Shown here: in pieces, positions 1-7,220 of the stretch
Numbering within the stretch: the first letter of the stretch is position 1
Layout of the letters: each line of letters opens with the position of its first letter
Assembly (NCBI GenBank): GCA_012516125.1
Contig: JAAYXB010000008.1
Span: 1 to 41,219, forward strand
Direction of reading: 5' to 3'
Length of the DNA stretch: 41,219 nucleotides
DNA from: Bacillota bacterium
GTDB taxonomy: Bacteria; Bacillota; SHA-98; UBA4971
Notes under the pieces: generated by a model
The model's database searches: none
What the model saw: the letters and a program-made list of their open reading frames with translations, nothing else
What the model was told of the DNA's origin: nothing
Translations under genes and position numbers: made by a program

Positions 1-138
1 CTCGGGGACGGCGCCCCAAGCGGGGCGCGCTTCGCCAAAATCCGGCCCGTCCGGCTAGGCAGCCGGATTTTGACACCCCTCGTGCAATCACCGGCAACCC
101 CTCCCAAAAGTCGGGAGCATTTTTGCACCCCCACTTAG
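1..138 (-). repeat. Interspersed repeat, partial copy cut by window edge
   Basis: This is the reverse-orientation counterpart of the full element at 31102-31293. It contains the GC-rich hairpin GCGCCCC..GGGGCGC, the inverted pair around AAAATCCGG/CCGGATTTT, the arm CACCGGCAACCCCTCCC, and the terminal CACTTAG at 132-138. The other end lies outside the window. Repeats of this kind often break assemblies, which may be why the window starts here. Confidence 0.85.
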
Positions 139-175
139 GGCCTGTGACCCAGATCGGAGCAGACTGACAACGAAT

Positions 176-613
176 TGACCACGGGCAGGCGTGAAAGTGG
201 CCGAATTGCTACCACTTCTGGCGCCCACTGGGGAAGAGTGGTGGAAAAACCATCATGACAAGCGGGGAAGTGGTCATCAGATAGCCACCTGAGCGCGGGG
301 GACTGACCAAATGCTTACCACCTCCAGCCGGGTGCGCGGCAGACTGGCTGCGGAGTTACCACGGTAGCTGCACGAGGTGGTAACCAGATCGCCATTCTTG
401 CCGCAAGATTGGCTGAATCCTGACCACTTCCGGCCACGGGCCCGGCAGACCGGTAAGGGAGTCGCCACCTCGGCCGCGCGTGGTGGCAAGAAGATGGCCA
501 CCTTTTTGGTGCGCCTGGCGAGAAAGTCGCTACCTTTGAGCGGGAGCTCGCCGAAGTGGTGAAGAAACGGCCGGCATGAGCGCGCAAGGTGGTAAGAAAA
601 CTACCGCCTTGGC
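176..613. repeat. 106-bp-period tandem array with palindromic cores
   Basis: This stretch of about 440 bp upstream of the adenylate cyclase holds no convincing gene. Matching motifs recur exactly 106 bp apart. CTACCACTTC (209), TTACCACCTC (315) and TGACCACTTC (421) form one series. GGCAGAC occurs at 338 and 444, and GTGGTAA/GTGGCAA/GTGGTAA at 377, 483 and 589. A hand comparison of 315-394 with 421-500 gives about 55 of 80 identical positions. Each central unit carries an inverted repeat, TTACCAC-N14-GTGGTAA at 356-383 and its counterpart at 462-489, in which an A-T pair has become G-C on both sides. A related inverted repeat, AAGGTGGTA/TACCGCCTT, ends the array at 586-610. The period is not a multiple of three, so the repetition is not coding. 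Confidence 0.75.
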
Positions 614-699
614 GGCGATTGAGACAATGATATGGTGATGGTCACGCGCAAGAGCCAGCAAGGCAGGAGTGCAGCATAGCGCTGTAGAAGATTCCTTTC

Positions 700-2550
700 A
701 TGAAGCGCACATCCGCGGCGGGGCGCAGCGAGCCCCGGCAGTTTAGAACGATAGCTGCAGGCATCCTCATAGCGATGGTGGTCACCTGCCTCTACGGTAC
801 AGGCGCAGGCGAGCGCGTGGGGCTTGCCGCGTATGACCTGTGCCACAGGGTGGCGCCCGTCCCGCGTCCGACGCCGCGCATCGTCATTGTGGCCATCGAC
901 GACCAGTCCCTTGCAAACCTCGGGCGATGGCCGTGGCCGAGGTCATACCATGCCAGGCTCGTCGAGATTCTCACCCGCGAGAAGGCGAAAGCCATAGGGT
1001 TCGATATCATGATGCCTGATGAGTCCGGCGACCCCGCGGCCGACGACGCTCTGGCGAGGGCTGCTGCGGCTTCGGGCCTCGTCGTGTTTCCATTCCATGC
1101 CGAAAACAAGGTGCTTCCGCGCGGGGCCCGCGTGTTCTATGCCGCCGGGGCGCGAAAGCCGCCGTATCCGGCACTTGAGCGCGCGGCCGCTACCGGCAGT
1201 GTGATCGCGGTGCCGGACGTGGACGGCATCCTGCGCCGCCATGTTCCCGTTGTCATGGACGGAGGAAGGCCGCGCTACTCGCTTGACGTGGAGATCGTCA
1301 GGGTCTTTCTGGGGCTTTCGCCCTCTGAGGTCTCCCTTGCCAGAGGTGAACTCCGGGTAGGCCCTGTGAGTATTCCGATGGACCCGACGGGGCGCGTCCT
1401 CATTCGGTATTTGTCCGGTTTGCCTGATGGCCTGCGCTACAAGACTTTGCCCTACTACAGGGTTCTTCGCGGCGAGTTCGCGCCTGGCGAGTTCGAGGGA
1501 AAGATCGTTCTTGTGGGCGTAACCGCGCAGGGGCTCCACGACTTCTACTTCACGCCTCTTGCGACGGCGGGGAACCCGATTCCGGGCGTGGAGATACACG
1601 CCAATACCGTGCAAGCGCTCCTCGACGGCCTCCTTGTGCGCGAGCCTCTTAAGCCGTATGCAGGGGTGCTTTTCGTTGCGCTTTCGGTGGTGCTCGTGGT
1701 GGCATTCCAGAGACTCCGGCCGCAAGTCGCATCCGGGGCGGCGCTCGCCATGGCCATTTGCGTCGCCTGGCTCAGCGTCCTCTTGTTTGCCCGGGTGAAC
1801 GTCTGGGTCGACCCTATGCCCGTCATGGCGATCCTCGCCCTGGTGCTGGGGCATCACCTCGTAGTTGCGTATGCGCGCACCGAAGCCGAGAGGGCGAGGA
1901 TCAGGGCGACGCTCGGCCGATATCTCTCGCCCGCGGTGGTGGACGAAATCCTTAGAGACCGCAGCGAGGTAGCCCTCGGGGGAAGGCGGCTCGAAGTAAC
2001 CGTCGTGTTCGCCGACATCCGTGGCTTCACGTCGTTTGCGGAGAAAGAGGATCCCGAGCGTGTGGTGGACGTTCTCAACGCCCACCTTTCCATGATGGTG
2101 GAGGCCATCTTCAGGGAAGGCGGCATGCTCGATAAGTTCACCGGAGACGGCGTCATGGCCGTTTTCGGGGCCCCGGTGCTCCAGGAGGACCACGCCCTTC
2201 GGGCGGCCAGGGCTGCAATTGCTATCAGCAAAGCCTGCTCGCGGGCGGCCGAAGCGGCCGGGCCCGCCGGCGCGGCCCGTGGCGGTGACGTCAGGCTCAG
2301 CGTGGGCGTGGGAGTGGCCTCGGGCGAGGCGGTGGTGGGCAATATCGGCACCCTTGCCCGGATGGACTACACCGCCGTCGGCGACACCGCGAACCTTGCT
2401 GCGAGGCTCGAGGGCATGGCACAGCCGGGCCAGGTCCTTGTGTGTGGACGGACGTACCAGGCCATACACGGGGCAGTGGATGCGCGCCGGGTCGGGTCCG
2501 TTGAGATAAGAGGCAGGTCGGCGCCTGTGGACGTTTACGAACTCCTGTGA
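700..2550 (+). CDS. CHASE2-domain class III adenylate cyclase
   Basis: This 616-residue membrane protein is predicted to make cAMP from ATP in response to an extracytoplasmic signal. It starts with a transmembrane segment (about residues 17-36), then a CHASE2 sensor domain (about 40-310), three closely spaced membrane segments (about 318-400) and a C-terminal class III nucleotidyl cyclase domain (about 430-616). Metal-binding aspartates are visible in FADIRGFT (D439) and KFTGDG (D483). K479 and T558 (YTAVGDTAN) match the Lys/Thr pair of bacterial class IIIb adenylate cyclases. N565 and R569 are the transition-state residues, so the enzyme looks intact. The ATG at 700 has only a weak ribosome-binding site, and no better start is seen. 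The gene is followed by a perfect CRP-type box, a FecR gene and a Crp-family regulator, which supports cAMP over cGMP. The sensed signal is unknown. Confidence 0.93.
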   Translation: MKRTSAAGRSEPRQFRTIAAGILIAMVVTCLYGTGAGERVGLAAYDLCHRVAPVPRPTPRIVIVAIDDQSLANLGRWPWPRSYHARLVEILTREKAKAIGFDIMMPDESGDPAADDALARAAAASGLVVFPFHAENKVLPRGARVFYAAGARKPPYPALERAAATGSVIAVPDVDGILRRHVPVVMDGGRPRYSLDVEIVRVFLGLSPSEVSLARGELRVGPVSIPMDPTGRVLIRYLSGLPDGLRYKTLPYYRVLRGEFAPGEFEGKIVLVGVTAQGLHDFYFTPLATAGNPIPGVEIHANTVQALLDGLLVREPLKPYAGVLFVALSVVLVVAFQRLRPQVASGAALAMAICVAWLSVLLFARVNVWVDPMPVMAILALVLGHHLVVAYARTEAERARIRATLGRYLSPAVVDEILRDRSEVALGGRRLEVTVVFADIRGFTSFAEKEDPERVVDVLNAHLSMMVEAIFREGGMLDKFTGDGVMAVFGAPVLQEDHALRAARAAIAISKACSRAAEAAGPAGAARGGDVRLSVGVGVASGEAVVGNIGTLARMDYTAVGDTANLAARLEGMAQPGQVLVCGRTYQAIHGAVDARRVGSVEIRGRSAPVDVYELL

Positions 2551-2579
2551 TGGCCGGTGGGGCGATCTGGAGCGGGTTC

Positions 2580-2595
2580 TGTGATAGTGATCACA
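2580..2595. promoter_or_regulatory. Perfect CRP-type operator palindrome
   Basis: TGTGATAGTGATCACA is an exact TGTGA-N6-TCACA match to the CRP consensus, 30 bp after the cyclase stop codon. A TAGAAA-like -10 at 2622-2627 would put the operator centre near -46, a usual position for CRP activation, but no -35 is obvious. The Crp-family protein at 4006-4695 keeps the Arg/Glu/Arg recognition-helix residues that read this half site. Control of the downstream FecR gene is inferred. Confidence 0.7.
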
Positions 2596-2797
2596 GAAAG
2601 CGTACGCCGACGGCGTCAATCTAGAAATGGGGGCCCCTTGCCCGTCCGCCACCCGCTCCCGATGCTCATGCACAGGCTGTGGCGGACTCCAGGAGTGGTT
2701 CGGCCTCAGCGGCGGCAACGTGGCGGCGTCGGCGAGTGGGACTCTTCCAGCCTTCGCGCTGCTAGGTGCGGGATCAGAAGTCTAGGCCGGTTTTCGA

Positions 2798-2950
2798 GGG
2801 GGTGCAGATTGCCAGGGCTTGCGCGACGAGGTGACGAAGTTTCGTCCGGAGGCAGATGGCGGAATCCTGTCAAGATGCCCCGCTTGGGGCGGCGTCCCCG
2901 CAGCCGAGCCCTGGCAACCGTGAGTGGCCCAGACTCTGGAAAAGTTGTGG
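2798..2950 (+). repeat. Degenerate interspersed repeat in the 524-bp cyclase-FecR gap
   Basis: The gap 2551-3074 has no convincing gene. Besides the CRP box it contains a decayed repeat copy: GGGGGTGCAG, a variant of the TTGCCGGTGCTTGCACGAGG arm, the hairpin GCCCCGCTTGGGGCGGCG followed by TCCCCG at about 2878-2900, and CCTGGCAACCG. Open frames here on both strands lack family similarity and ribosome-binding sites. Confidence 0.55.
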
Positions 2951-3074
2951 TCAGGAGCCCGGAGGGCTTCGGGGCCCCCGACCGTCGTGGGGTTGCCAGT
3001 GTTTGTGCGCGGGCGTGGGCGGTCTGGCAAGTCTGCAAGGCCTGTGATTTCTCGCCTGGAGGTGAGGAAGGGGC

Positions 3075-3944
3075 ATGGTGCAACCCGGTGGAGGTCTGCA
3101 TGCGGGACGACGAACAAGGGCGTTTCTCCTCTTCCTCGTGCTCGCGACGCTTTGCGTGTGGCCGGGACGCGGGCTGTGGGGTGGGGCCCGTGCCCAGGCT
3201 GTCGCCACGGAGGCGGTTGCCACAGTCGTGAGAGCCGAGGGAAGATGCACGCGTCTTCCTGCAAAGTCCGAAGAGTGGGTCGAGGTCGGGGTGGGCTGTT
3301 TCATATACCATGGAGACCGGGTAAGGTGCGGCCCCGACTCCTGGGCGGTCCTCGGTCTTGCCGATGGTGGCTCCGTTACGCTCGGACCAGGGTGCGAGGT
3401 CCGGTTCGACTCCCTTCTGTACTTGCGGCTGTTCATCGGGAGGCTATGGGCAAAGGTGAAGCCTGCCGCGCCGGGTGCTGATGGCTTCAGCGTCGAGACC
3501 CCCAGTGCGGTGGTGGGCGTGCGCGGGACGCACTTCAGTGTACATGTGAGCGACGAGCTTGTAACCACTGTTTCGGTCGCATCAGGGGTCGTCAGGGTCT
3601 TCGGGGCCGGGAAGGCTGTGCTCGTGTCTCAAGGGTGCGCTACACGTGTGAAACGAGGCCACGCTCCTGCGAAGCCAGAACCCATGGACGACGACGAGAA
3701 GCGGGCATGGGCGGAGAGGCGGGGCCGGTTCAAGGATGACGATGAGGGTAATGATGAGAATGACGGGGGTGACGGCGGCGACAAAAAGGCCGGCAAACAG
3801 GGCCCAGACGGCGGAAAGCCTCCCGGCCCTGACGGTCACCCCGGCGGTGAACCTCCCGGTGATGATGACCCCGGCGGTGACGCCGAGGACGGTCTGGCAA
3901 GCGATGGCGGCGACGCCGGTCGCTATGACGGTGACGACGGCTGA
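3075..3944 (+). CDS. Secreted FecR-domain protein with acidic tail
   Basis: This 289-residue protein has an N-terminal signal peptide (hydrophobic stretch about residues 15-30, likely cleavage after ARAQA). A FecR-like domain follows at about 45-200, with the diagnostic run TPSAVVGVRGTHFSV. The tail of about 90 residues is disordered and rich in Asp, Gly and Pro. Outside TonB systems, FecR domains occur in exported proteins of signalling loci; a sensory or wall-associated role is inferred. The ATG at 3075 sits behind GGAGGTGAGGAAGGGG, a strong ribosome-binding site. The gene lies between the cyclase with its CRP box and the Crp-family gene, all in one direction. The acidic tail resembles in composition the linker of the protein at 5113-6006, suggesting a shared environment or partner. 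A classical iron-signalling role is unlikely because no TonB receptor or FecI-type sigma factor adjoins it. Confidence 0.85.
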   Translation: MVQPGGGLHAGRRTRAFLLFLVLATLCVWPGRGLWGGARAQAVATEAVATVVRAEGRCTRLPAKSEEWVEVGVGCFIYHGDRVRCGPDSWAVLGLADGGSVTLGPGCEVRFDSLLYLRLFIGRLWAKVKPAAPGADGFSVETPSAVVGVRGTHFSVHVSDELVTTVSVASGVVRVFGAGKAVLVSQGCATRVKRGHAPAKPEPMDDDEKRAWAERRGRFKDDDEGNDENDGGDGGDKKAGKQGPDGGKPPGPDGHPGGEPPGDDDPGGDAEDGLASDGGDAGRYDGDDG

Positions 3945-4005
3945 TGACGACACCCGCGGCGGGCTACACATGGCCGTGGCCCGCAGGTAATGGAGGTGGC
4001 ATAAG

Positions 4006-4695
4006 TTGAGGCAACAACCTGTGGAGATTCTCGGAGCCGTGCCCCTCTTCAGCCGTCTGGACCAGGCGAGCCTTGCAAAGCTTTCGGGGATCGCGCGCGG
4101 GCGCCGTTATGAACGCGGCAGCCCCATATTCTTCGAGGGTGACCCCGGTGGTTCTCTCCTGGTAATCGCCGCAGGTGCAGTCAAGATCCACAAGGTCTCT
4201 GAGGACGGGCGCGAGAAGACCCTTGCCATCCTGGAGGCCGGGGACTTTTTCGGCGAGATGAGCATCTTCGATGGAGCACCCAGGTCTGCCGCCGCACAAG
4301 CTCTGTCTGACTGCGAGGTGCTCATCATCGATCGCGACCCATTCCTCGCTCTAATGAAAAGCACACCGGGGCTTGCCACTGACATCGCGCTTGCCCTCGC
4401 CGAGCGCTTGCGCAGGACCAACGAGGACCTGGAGCGCCTTGCGTTTCGCGACGCGCGCGGCAGGATCATCGAGGCCTTGCTACAGCTTGCGCGCGCGCAT
4501 GGCGAGAGGGTGGCCCAGGGCGTGCGCCTCAAGGTCAGGCTGACCCACCAGGAGCTTGCAAACTACGCTGGCGTGACCCGGGAGACCGTCACAAGGGTGC
4601 TCGCTGAGCTTCACGACAGCCGGCTTGTCGCGGTCGAGGACGACAGGCGCCTCGTCATCCAGAACGAGGACGCCCTGCGCGAGCTCGTGACCTGA
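4006..4695 (+). CDS. Crp/Fnr-family regulator, probably cAMP-responsive
   Basis: This is a 229-residue transcription factor. The cyclic-nucleotide-binding beta-roll (about 12-125) carries a phosphate-binding cassette with GE at 83-84 and RS at 93-94, equivalent to the residues that hold cAMP in E. coli CRP. A dimerisation helix and a winged HTH (about 155-220) follow. The recognition helix reads TRETVTRVLAEL. R192, E193 and R197 are spaced like R180, E181 and R185 of E. coli CRP, which contact TGTGA. No FNR-type cysteine cluster is present. The start is the TTG at 4006, behind GGAGGTGG; no ATG fits. With a class IIIb adenylate cyclase and a perfect TGTGA-N6-TCACA box just upstream, it is probably the effector of a local cAMP circuit. 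Effector and target are inferred from residues and context. Confidence 0.9.
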   Translation: MRQQPVEILGAVPLFSRLDQASLAKLSGIARGRRYERGSPIFFEGDPGGSLLVIAAGAVKIHKVSEDGREKTLAILEAGDFFGEMSIFDGAPRSAAAQALSDCEVLIIDRDPFLALMKSTPGLATDIALALAERLRRTNEDLERLAFRDARGRIIEALLQLARAHGERVAQGVRLKVRLTHQELANYAGVTRETVTRVLAELHDSRLVAVEDDRRLVIQNEDALRELVT

Positions 4696-4782
4696 GATGC
4701 TTTCGCTTTCGGCCGCCGTCCGCGTTTTCCGCTCCGTTCTCCGTGTCCTGTGCTCCGTGCGGGCCTTCACTCCTTGTGGGAA

Positions 4783-4798
4783 CGTGATGAAAAACACA
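4783..4798. promoter_or_regulatory. Weak CRP-like site
   Basis: CGTGA-TGAAAA-ACACA matches TGTGA-N6-TCACA at eight of ten positions. It lies downstream of the Crp-family gene and upstream of the acidic secreted protein at 5113. One site with two mismatches could be chance. It matters only because a perfect site and a plausible binder are close by. Confidence 0.25.
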
Positions 4799-4891
4799 CC
4801 TCTCCCGTGACCGCCGCAACGTGCGCTCGTTTGCTGTGCCCTGATAATGAGAGCAGAAAACGCGCGGGACTCTACAGACCAAACCGCGCGA

Positions 4892-5089
4892 CTAAGCGGG
4901 GGTGCAGAAATGCTCCCGACTTTTGGGAGGGGTTGCCGGTGCTTGCACGAGGCTGTCAAAATCCAGCCACTTGCCCGGCGGGCCGGATTTTGGCGAAGCG
5001 CGCCCCGCTTGGGGCGGCGTCCCCGAGTGCAACACCGCCAACCCGCCAACTGCTGGCAAAGGGACAAGGACTAACGCACCCTCACTTAG
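4892..5089 (+). repeat. Full-length interspersed repeat, type B right end
   Basis: The copy runs from CTAAGCGGGGGTGCAGAAATG to CCCTCACTTAG. Its left arm GACTTTTGGGAGGGGTTGCC, the AAAATCC..GGATTTT inner stem and the GCGCCCCGCTTGGGGC hairpin match the element at 31102-31293. The last 50 bp differ: they carry ACTGCTGGCAAAGGGACAAG and CTAACGCACC, as in the copy at 18956-19083. It fills most of the 417-bp gap 4696-5112 and stops 23 bp before the next start codon. Confidence 0.85.
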
Positions 5090-5112
5090 GACAGAAGGGG
5101 GATAGGTGCACC

Positions 5113-6006
5113 ATGAAGCGGCGGGTCTGGAAATGGTGGAAGGTCGTGATGGTAGGGGTCTTCGTTCTCATGCTTGCCTTCGTGCTTCCTGCATGGGCGA
5201 GCAGCCCTGTCGGGACCCCAGGGGCGGGCAGCCCGGCGCTCAGGGCCGACGGCGGTTCCACGGGCCCAGGCGAGCCTGGCGACGAGGATGACGACCAGGG
5301 CGGCGGGGACGGCGCGGGCAACGGCGGTCAGGACGGCGATGACGGCGGCGGCCATGATGACGATGGTCGCGATGATGGCAACGGCGCCGGGAACGGGCAT
5401 GATGACGGCCAGGACAATCCCGGGGATGGCGCGGGCGGCGACGACGGCAATGGGAACGACGATGGCGATGATACAACCGGCGGGGCGGATAGTGGCGGCG
5501 GCCAGGCTGGCGCGGGTAGCGGCTCCGGCTACGACGATTCTAACGTGGACGACAACGATGGCAACAACAATGACAATAACAACGACAACAACAATGACAA
5601 TGATAATAATGACGAGCATGAGGATTCTTTTGACGGGGAAGACATGGCAGAGTACGCGCAGTCCCTCGGACTGGGCGAGGAGTTCGTTGCTCGCGTGGCG
5701 CGCCAAGCGAGCAGGGCAGGGGTCGATAAGGAGAAGCTGGCGGCTACGCTCCGCCTCATGGCCGAGCTTGTGCAGCAGGGTTACTTCCTGGACCTCGCTC
5801 AGGGAGCGGATGGATCGGTCGACCACGATGCGAGCGGCGCGCCGTCTTTCGACGAGCTCGACGAAAGCACCCAGGCTCGTCTGGGCGAGACTCTTGCAGA
5901 GGTCGTGCGCACCCGCGACCACGAGTGGATTCGCGAGAAGCTCATGGCCTGTGCCAGGGCGGGCATGACCGCGATCGAAGCTATAGAAGCCCTTGCAAGC
6001 GAGTGA
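5113..6006 (+). CDS. Secreted Asp/Gly/Asn-rich protein with helical C-terminal domain
   Basis: I do not recognise a family. The 297-residue product has a classical signal peptide (hydrophobic core VVMVGVFVLMLAFVLP, cleavage near AWA). A very acidic, low-complexity Asp/Gly/Asn segment of about 125 residues follows. The C-terminal part, about 120 residues, is predicted helical (from DMAEYAQSLGLG to the end). Near 5545-5620 the linker DNA becomes a GAC/AAC/AAT-type microsatellite, clearly AT-richer than its surroundings and probably length-variable. The ATG at 5113, behind AGAAGGGGG, opens directly into the signal peptide; longer readings of the frame would translate the repeat. The acidic segment could bind divalent cations or act as a flexible spacer on the cell surface (inference). 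The neighbouring FecR protein carries a similar acidic tail. Expression is probably separate from the crp gene because a repeat intervenes. Confidence 0.8.
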   Translation: MKRRVWKWWKVVMVGVFVLMLAFVLPAWASSPVGTPGAGSPALRADGGSTGPGEPGDEDDDQGGGDGAGNGGQDGDDGGGHDDDGRDDGNGAGNGHDDGQDNPGDGAGGDDGNGNDDGDDTTGGADSGGGQAGAGSGSGYDDSNVDDNDGNNNDNNNDNNNDNDNNDEHEDSFDGEDMAEYAQSLGLGEEFVARVARQASRAGVDKEKLAATLRLMAELVQQGYFLDLAQGADGSVDHDASGAPSFDELDESTQARLGETLAEVVRTRDHEWIREKLMACARAGMTAIEAIEALASE

Positions 6007-6108
6007 GGCTTCCAGACGCGAGCCGAGCAACGCCTCCCACTTTGTCAGGAGCGCGAGGGACCTTCAGCGCTCCAGTGGAGGCGAGATCACACATTGCCAC
6101 AGCTACGT

Positions 6109-6142
6109 CCCGGGTCCCGCTGCAGGTCAGCGGGGGCCCGGG
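6109..6142 (+). terminator. Strong GC hairpin, possible terminator
   Basis: CCCGGG-t-CCCGCTG, a 5-nt loop and CAGCGGG-gg-CCCGGG form a long stem in the gap after the acidic protein. No U-run follows, so it may be a weak terminator or another RNA structure. Confidence 0.4.
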
Positions 6143-6278
6143 CGTTGCTGTTGCAGGGATGATACTGCCGTAACGCAGCGATCCTGTTGCTCCCACGCAA
6201 GCCCGCAGGCGGTAGAAGGGAGAAAAACCCTCGAGTCGAATAATAAACGGGCGAGAACGCACGAACGAGAGTCGAAGC

Positions 6279-6899
6279 ATGGACGCGCGGCTGAGCAGTC
6301 GCACGCTCAGGGCTTTGATGGAGGTTCTGACTGTGGCTATCGCATCGCAGGGCTGTGGGCGGGTCGAGCGGGTTTTCCATTCCACTCTGGACTCACCTCT
6401 AGGGAGGCTGCGGCTTGCCTCGACAGCCGAAGGCCTTGTGAGGGTGGTCCTCCCCGGCGAGAGCGAGGACAGAATCCTGGTTTGGCTGGCGGTGAAGTTC
6501 CCGCGAGCTGTCCTGGTCCCCGCTTCGGGTGAGAACGCGGAGTTCCACGCGCAGCTCGATGAATACTTCAGGGGCACTCGAAGCGCCTTCGATTGCCGGA
6601 TTCACCTTACTGTCAGCGCATTCGTCCGACGGGTCCTGGAAGAGACCCGCCGGATTCCCTATGGTGCGACAGCCTCTTATGGCGAGGTTGCCGCCGCCAT
6701 AGGCAGGCCCCTCGCGGCTAGGGCGGTAGGAAAGGCGCTTGCGACAAACCCGCTTCCCATCATCATCCCATGTCACCGCGTGGTCGGAAAAAACGGGTCG
6801 CTCGTGGGGTTCGGGGGCGGCCTCGCGCTCAAGGAATGGCTCCTCGCCCATGAGCGGCGCGTGTCCTGCGCATCGCGGACACAGCCCGCCCTCGCTTGA
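6279..6899 (+). CDS. ogt: Methylated-DNA--[protein]-cysteine S-methyltransferase
   Basis: This suicide repair protein transfers an alkyl group from O6-alkylguanine in DNA to its own cysteine. The C-terminal domain has the signature IPCHRVV with acceptor Cys165, the RIPYGATASYGEVAAAIGRP helix-turn-helix region before it, and the conserved run VGKNGSLVGFGGGLALKEWLLAHE after it. An N-terminal ribonuclease-H-like domain (FHSTLDSPLGRLRLAST) is present. At 206 residues it is longer than the usual 160-180. The excess is at the N-terminus, where the ATG at 6279 has a poor ribosome-binding site; the ATG at 6318 is an alternative. It stands alone between a hairpin and the ctsR promoter region. A role in alkylation resistance follows from the family. 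Confidence 0.93.
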   Translation: MDARLSSRTLRALMEVLTVAIASQGCGRVERVFHSTLDSPLGRLRLASTAEGLVRVVLPGESEDRILVWLAVKFPRAVLVPASGENAEFHAQLDEYFRGTRSAFDCRIHLTVSAFVRRVLEETRRIPYGATASYGEVAAAIGRPLAARAVGKALATNPLPIIIPCHRVVGKNGSLVGFGGGLALKEWLLAHERRVSCASRTQPALA

Positions 6900-7123
6900 G
6901 GACGCTCCGTGCCTTGCCTGATGACGCTCCATAGTAGCCCTTGACGAGGTGACTTCCGGGGTGCCGGGAGATCACTCCGGAGCTGTCATGCGAGCGCACG
7001 CGCCCGCGCGCGGACGCGATATACAATGGCACAGCGATCTGATGCTGGATAGCCCACAATCGCGGCTGCATATGGCGCTTGGTGGTGGCTATTCGGGGGT
7101 GCACGCCTCGGGAAGGGAAGTGT
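6900..7123. other. Intergenic stretch between ogt and the ctsR promoter
   Basis: No gene is seen. An inverted repeat CCGGGGTG (6956-6963) / CACTCCGG (6973-6980), with one mismatch, could end ogt transcription. TATACAAT near 7019-7026 resembles a -10 element but lacks a matching -35. Confidence 0.4.
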
Positions 7124-7129
7124 TATAAT
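7124..7129 (+). promoter_or_regulatory. -10 element of the ctsR operon promoter
   Basis: TATAAT is an exact sigma-A type -10. No recognisable -35 lies 16-18 bp upstream. The CtsR operator begins 10 bp downstream, covering the expected transcription start, so a bound repressor would block initiation. Confidence 0.65.
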
Positions 7130-7139
7130 ATGCTCGAAA

Positions 7140-7156
7140 GGTCAGGAAAGGTCAAA
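7140..7156 (+). promoter_or_regulatory. CtsR operator
   Basis: GGTCAGG-AAA-GGTCAAA matches the CtsR heptad direct repeat RGTCAAA-NAN-RGTCAAA with two changes in the left half. It lies just after the -10 and ahead of ctsR, as in autoregulated ctsR operons. Confidence 0.8.
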
Positions 7157-7220
7157 GTCGTTCCTGGCAATACCACATTGTAGATCCAGCAACGTCACGG
7201 GATATCGGGAAGGGAAGACC

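Noticed and set aside
176-613. CRISPR array
   Set aside because: The 106-bp units are imperfect throughout with no constant repeat and variable spacer pattern, and no cas genes are nearby.
943-2718. 591-codon open frame on the minus strand antisense to the adenylate cyclase
   Set aside because: It is a high-GC shadow: no family motifs, an Arg/His/Pro-rich product, and complete overlap with a well-supported gene.
2557-3311. Overlapping open frames on both strands between the cyclase and the FecR gene
   Set aside because: No ribosome-binding sites or recognisable domains. The stretch contains a CRP box and a degenerate repeat, and the products are Arg/Ser/Pro-rich.
4750-5112. N-terminal extension of the acidic secreted protein
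   Set aside because: It would translate the interspersed repeat and place a signal peptide internally. The ATG at 5113 has its own ribosome-binding site.
5086-6030. Val/Ile/Ala-rich minus-strand frame that looks like a membrane protein
   Set aside because: The hydrophobicity arises from the complement of GAC/GGC-type codons in the acidic linker. It is antisense low complexity.
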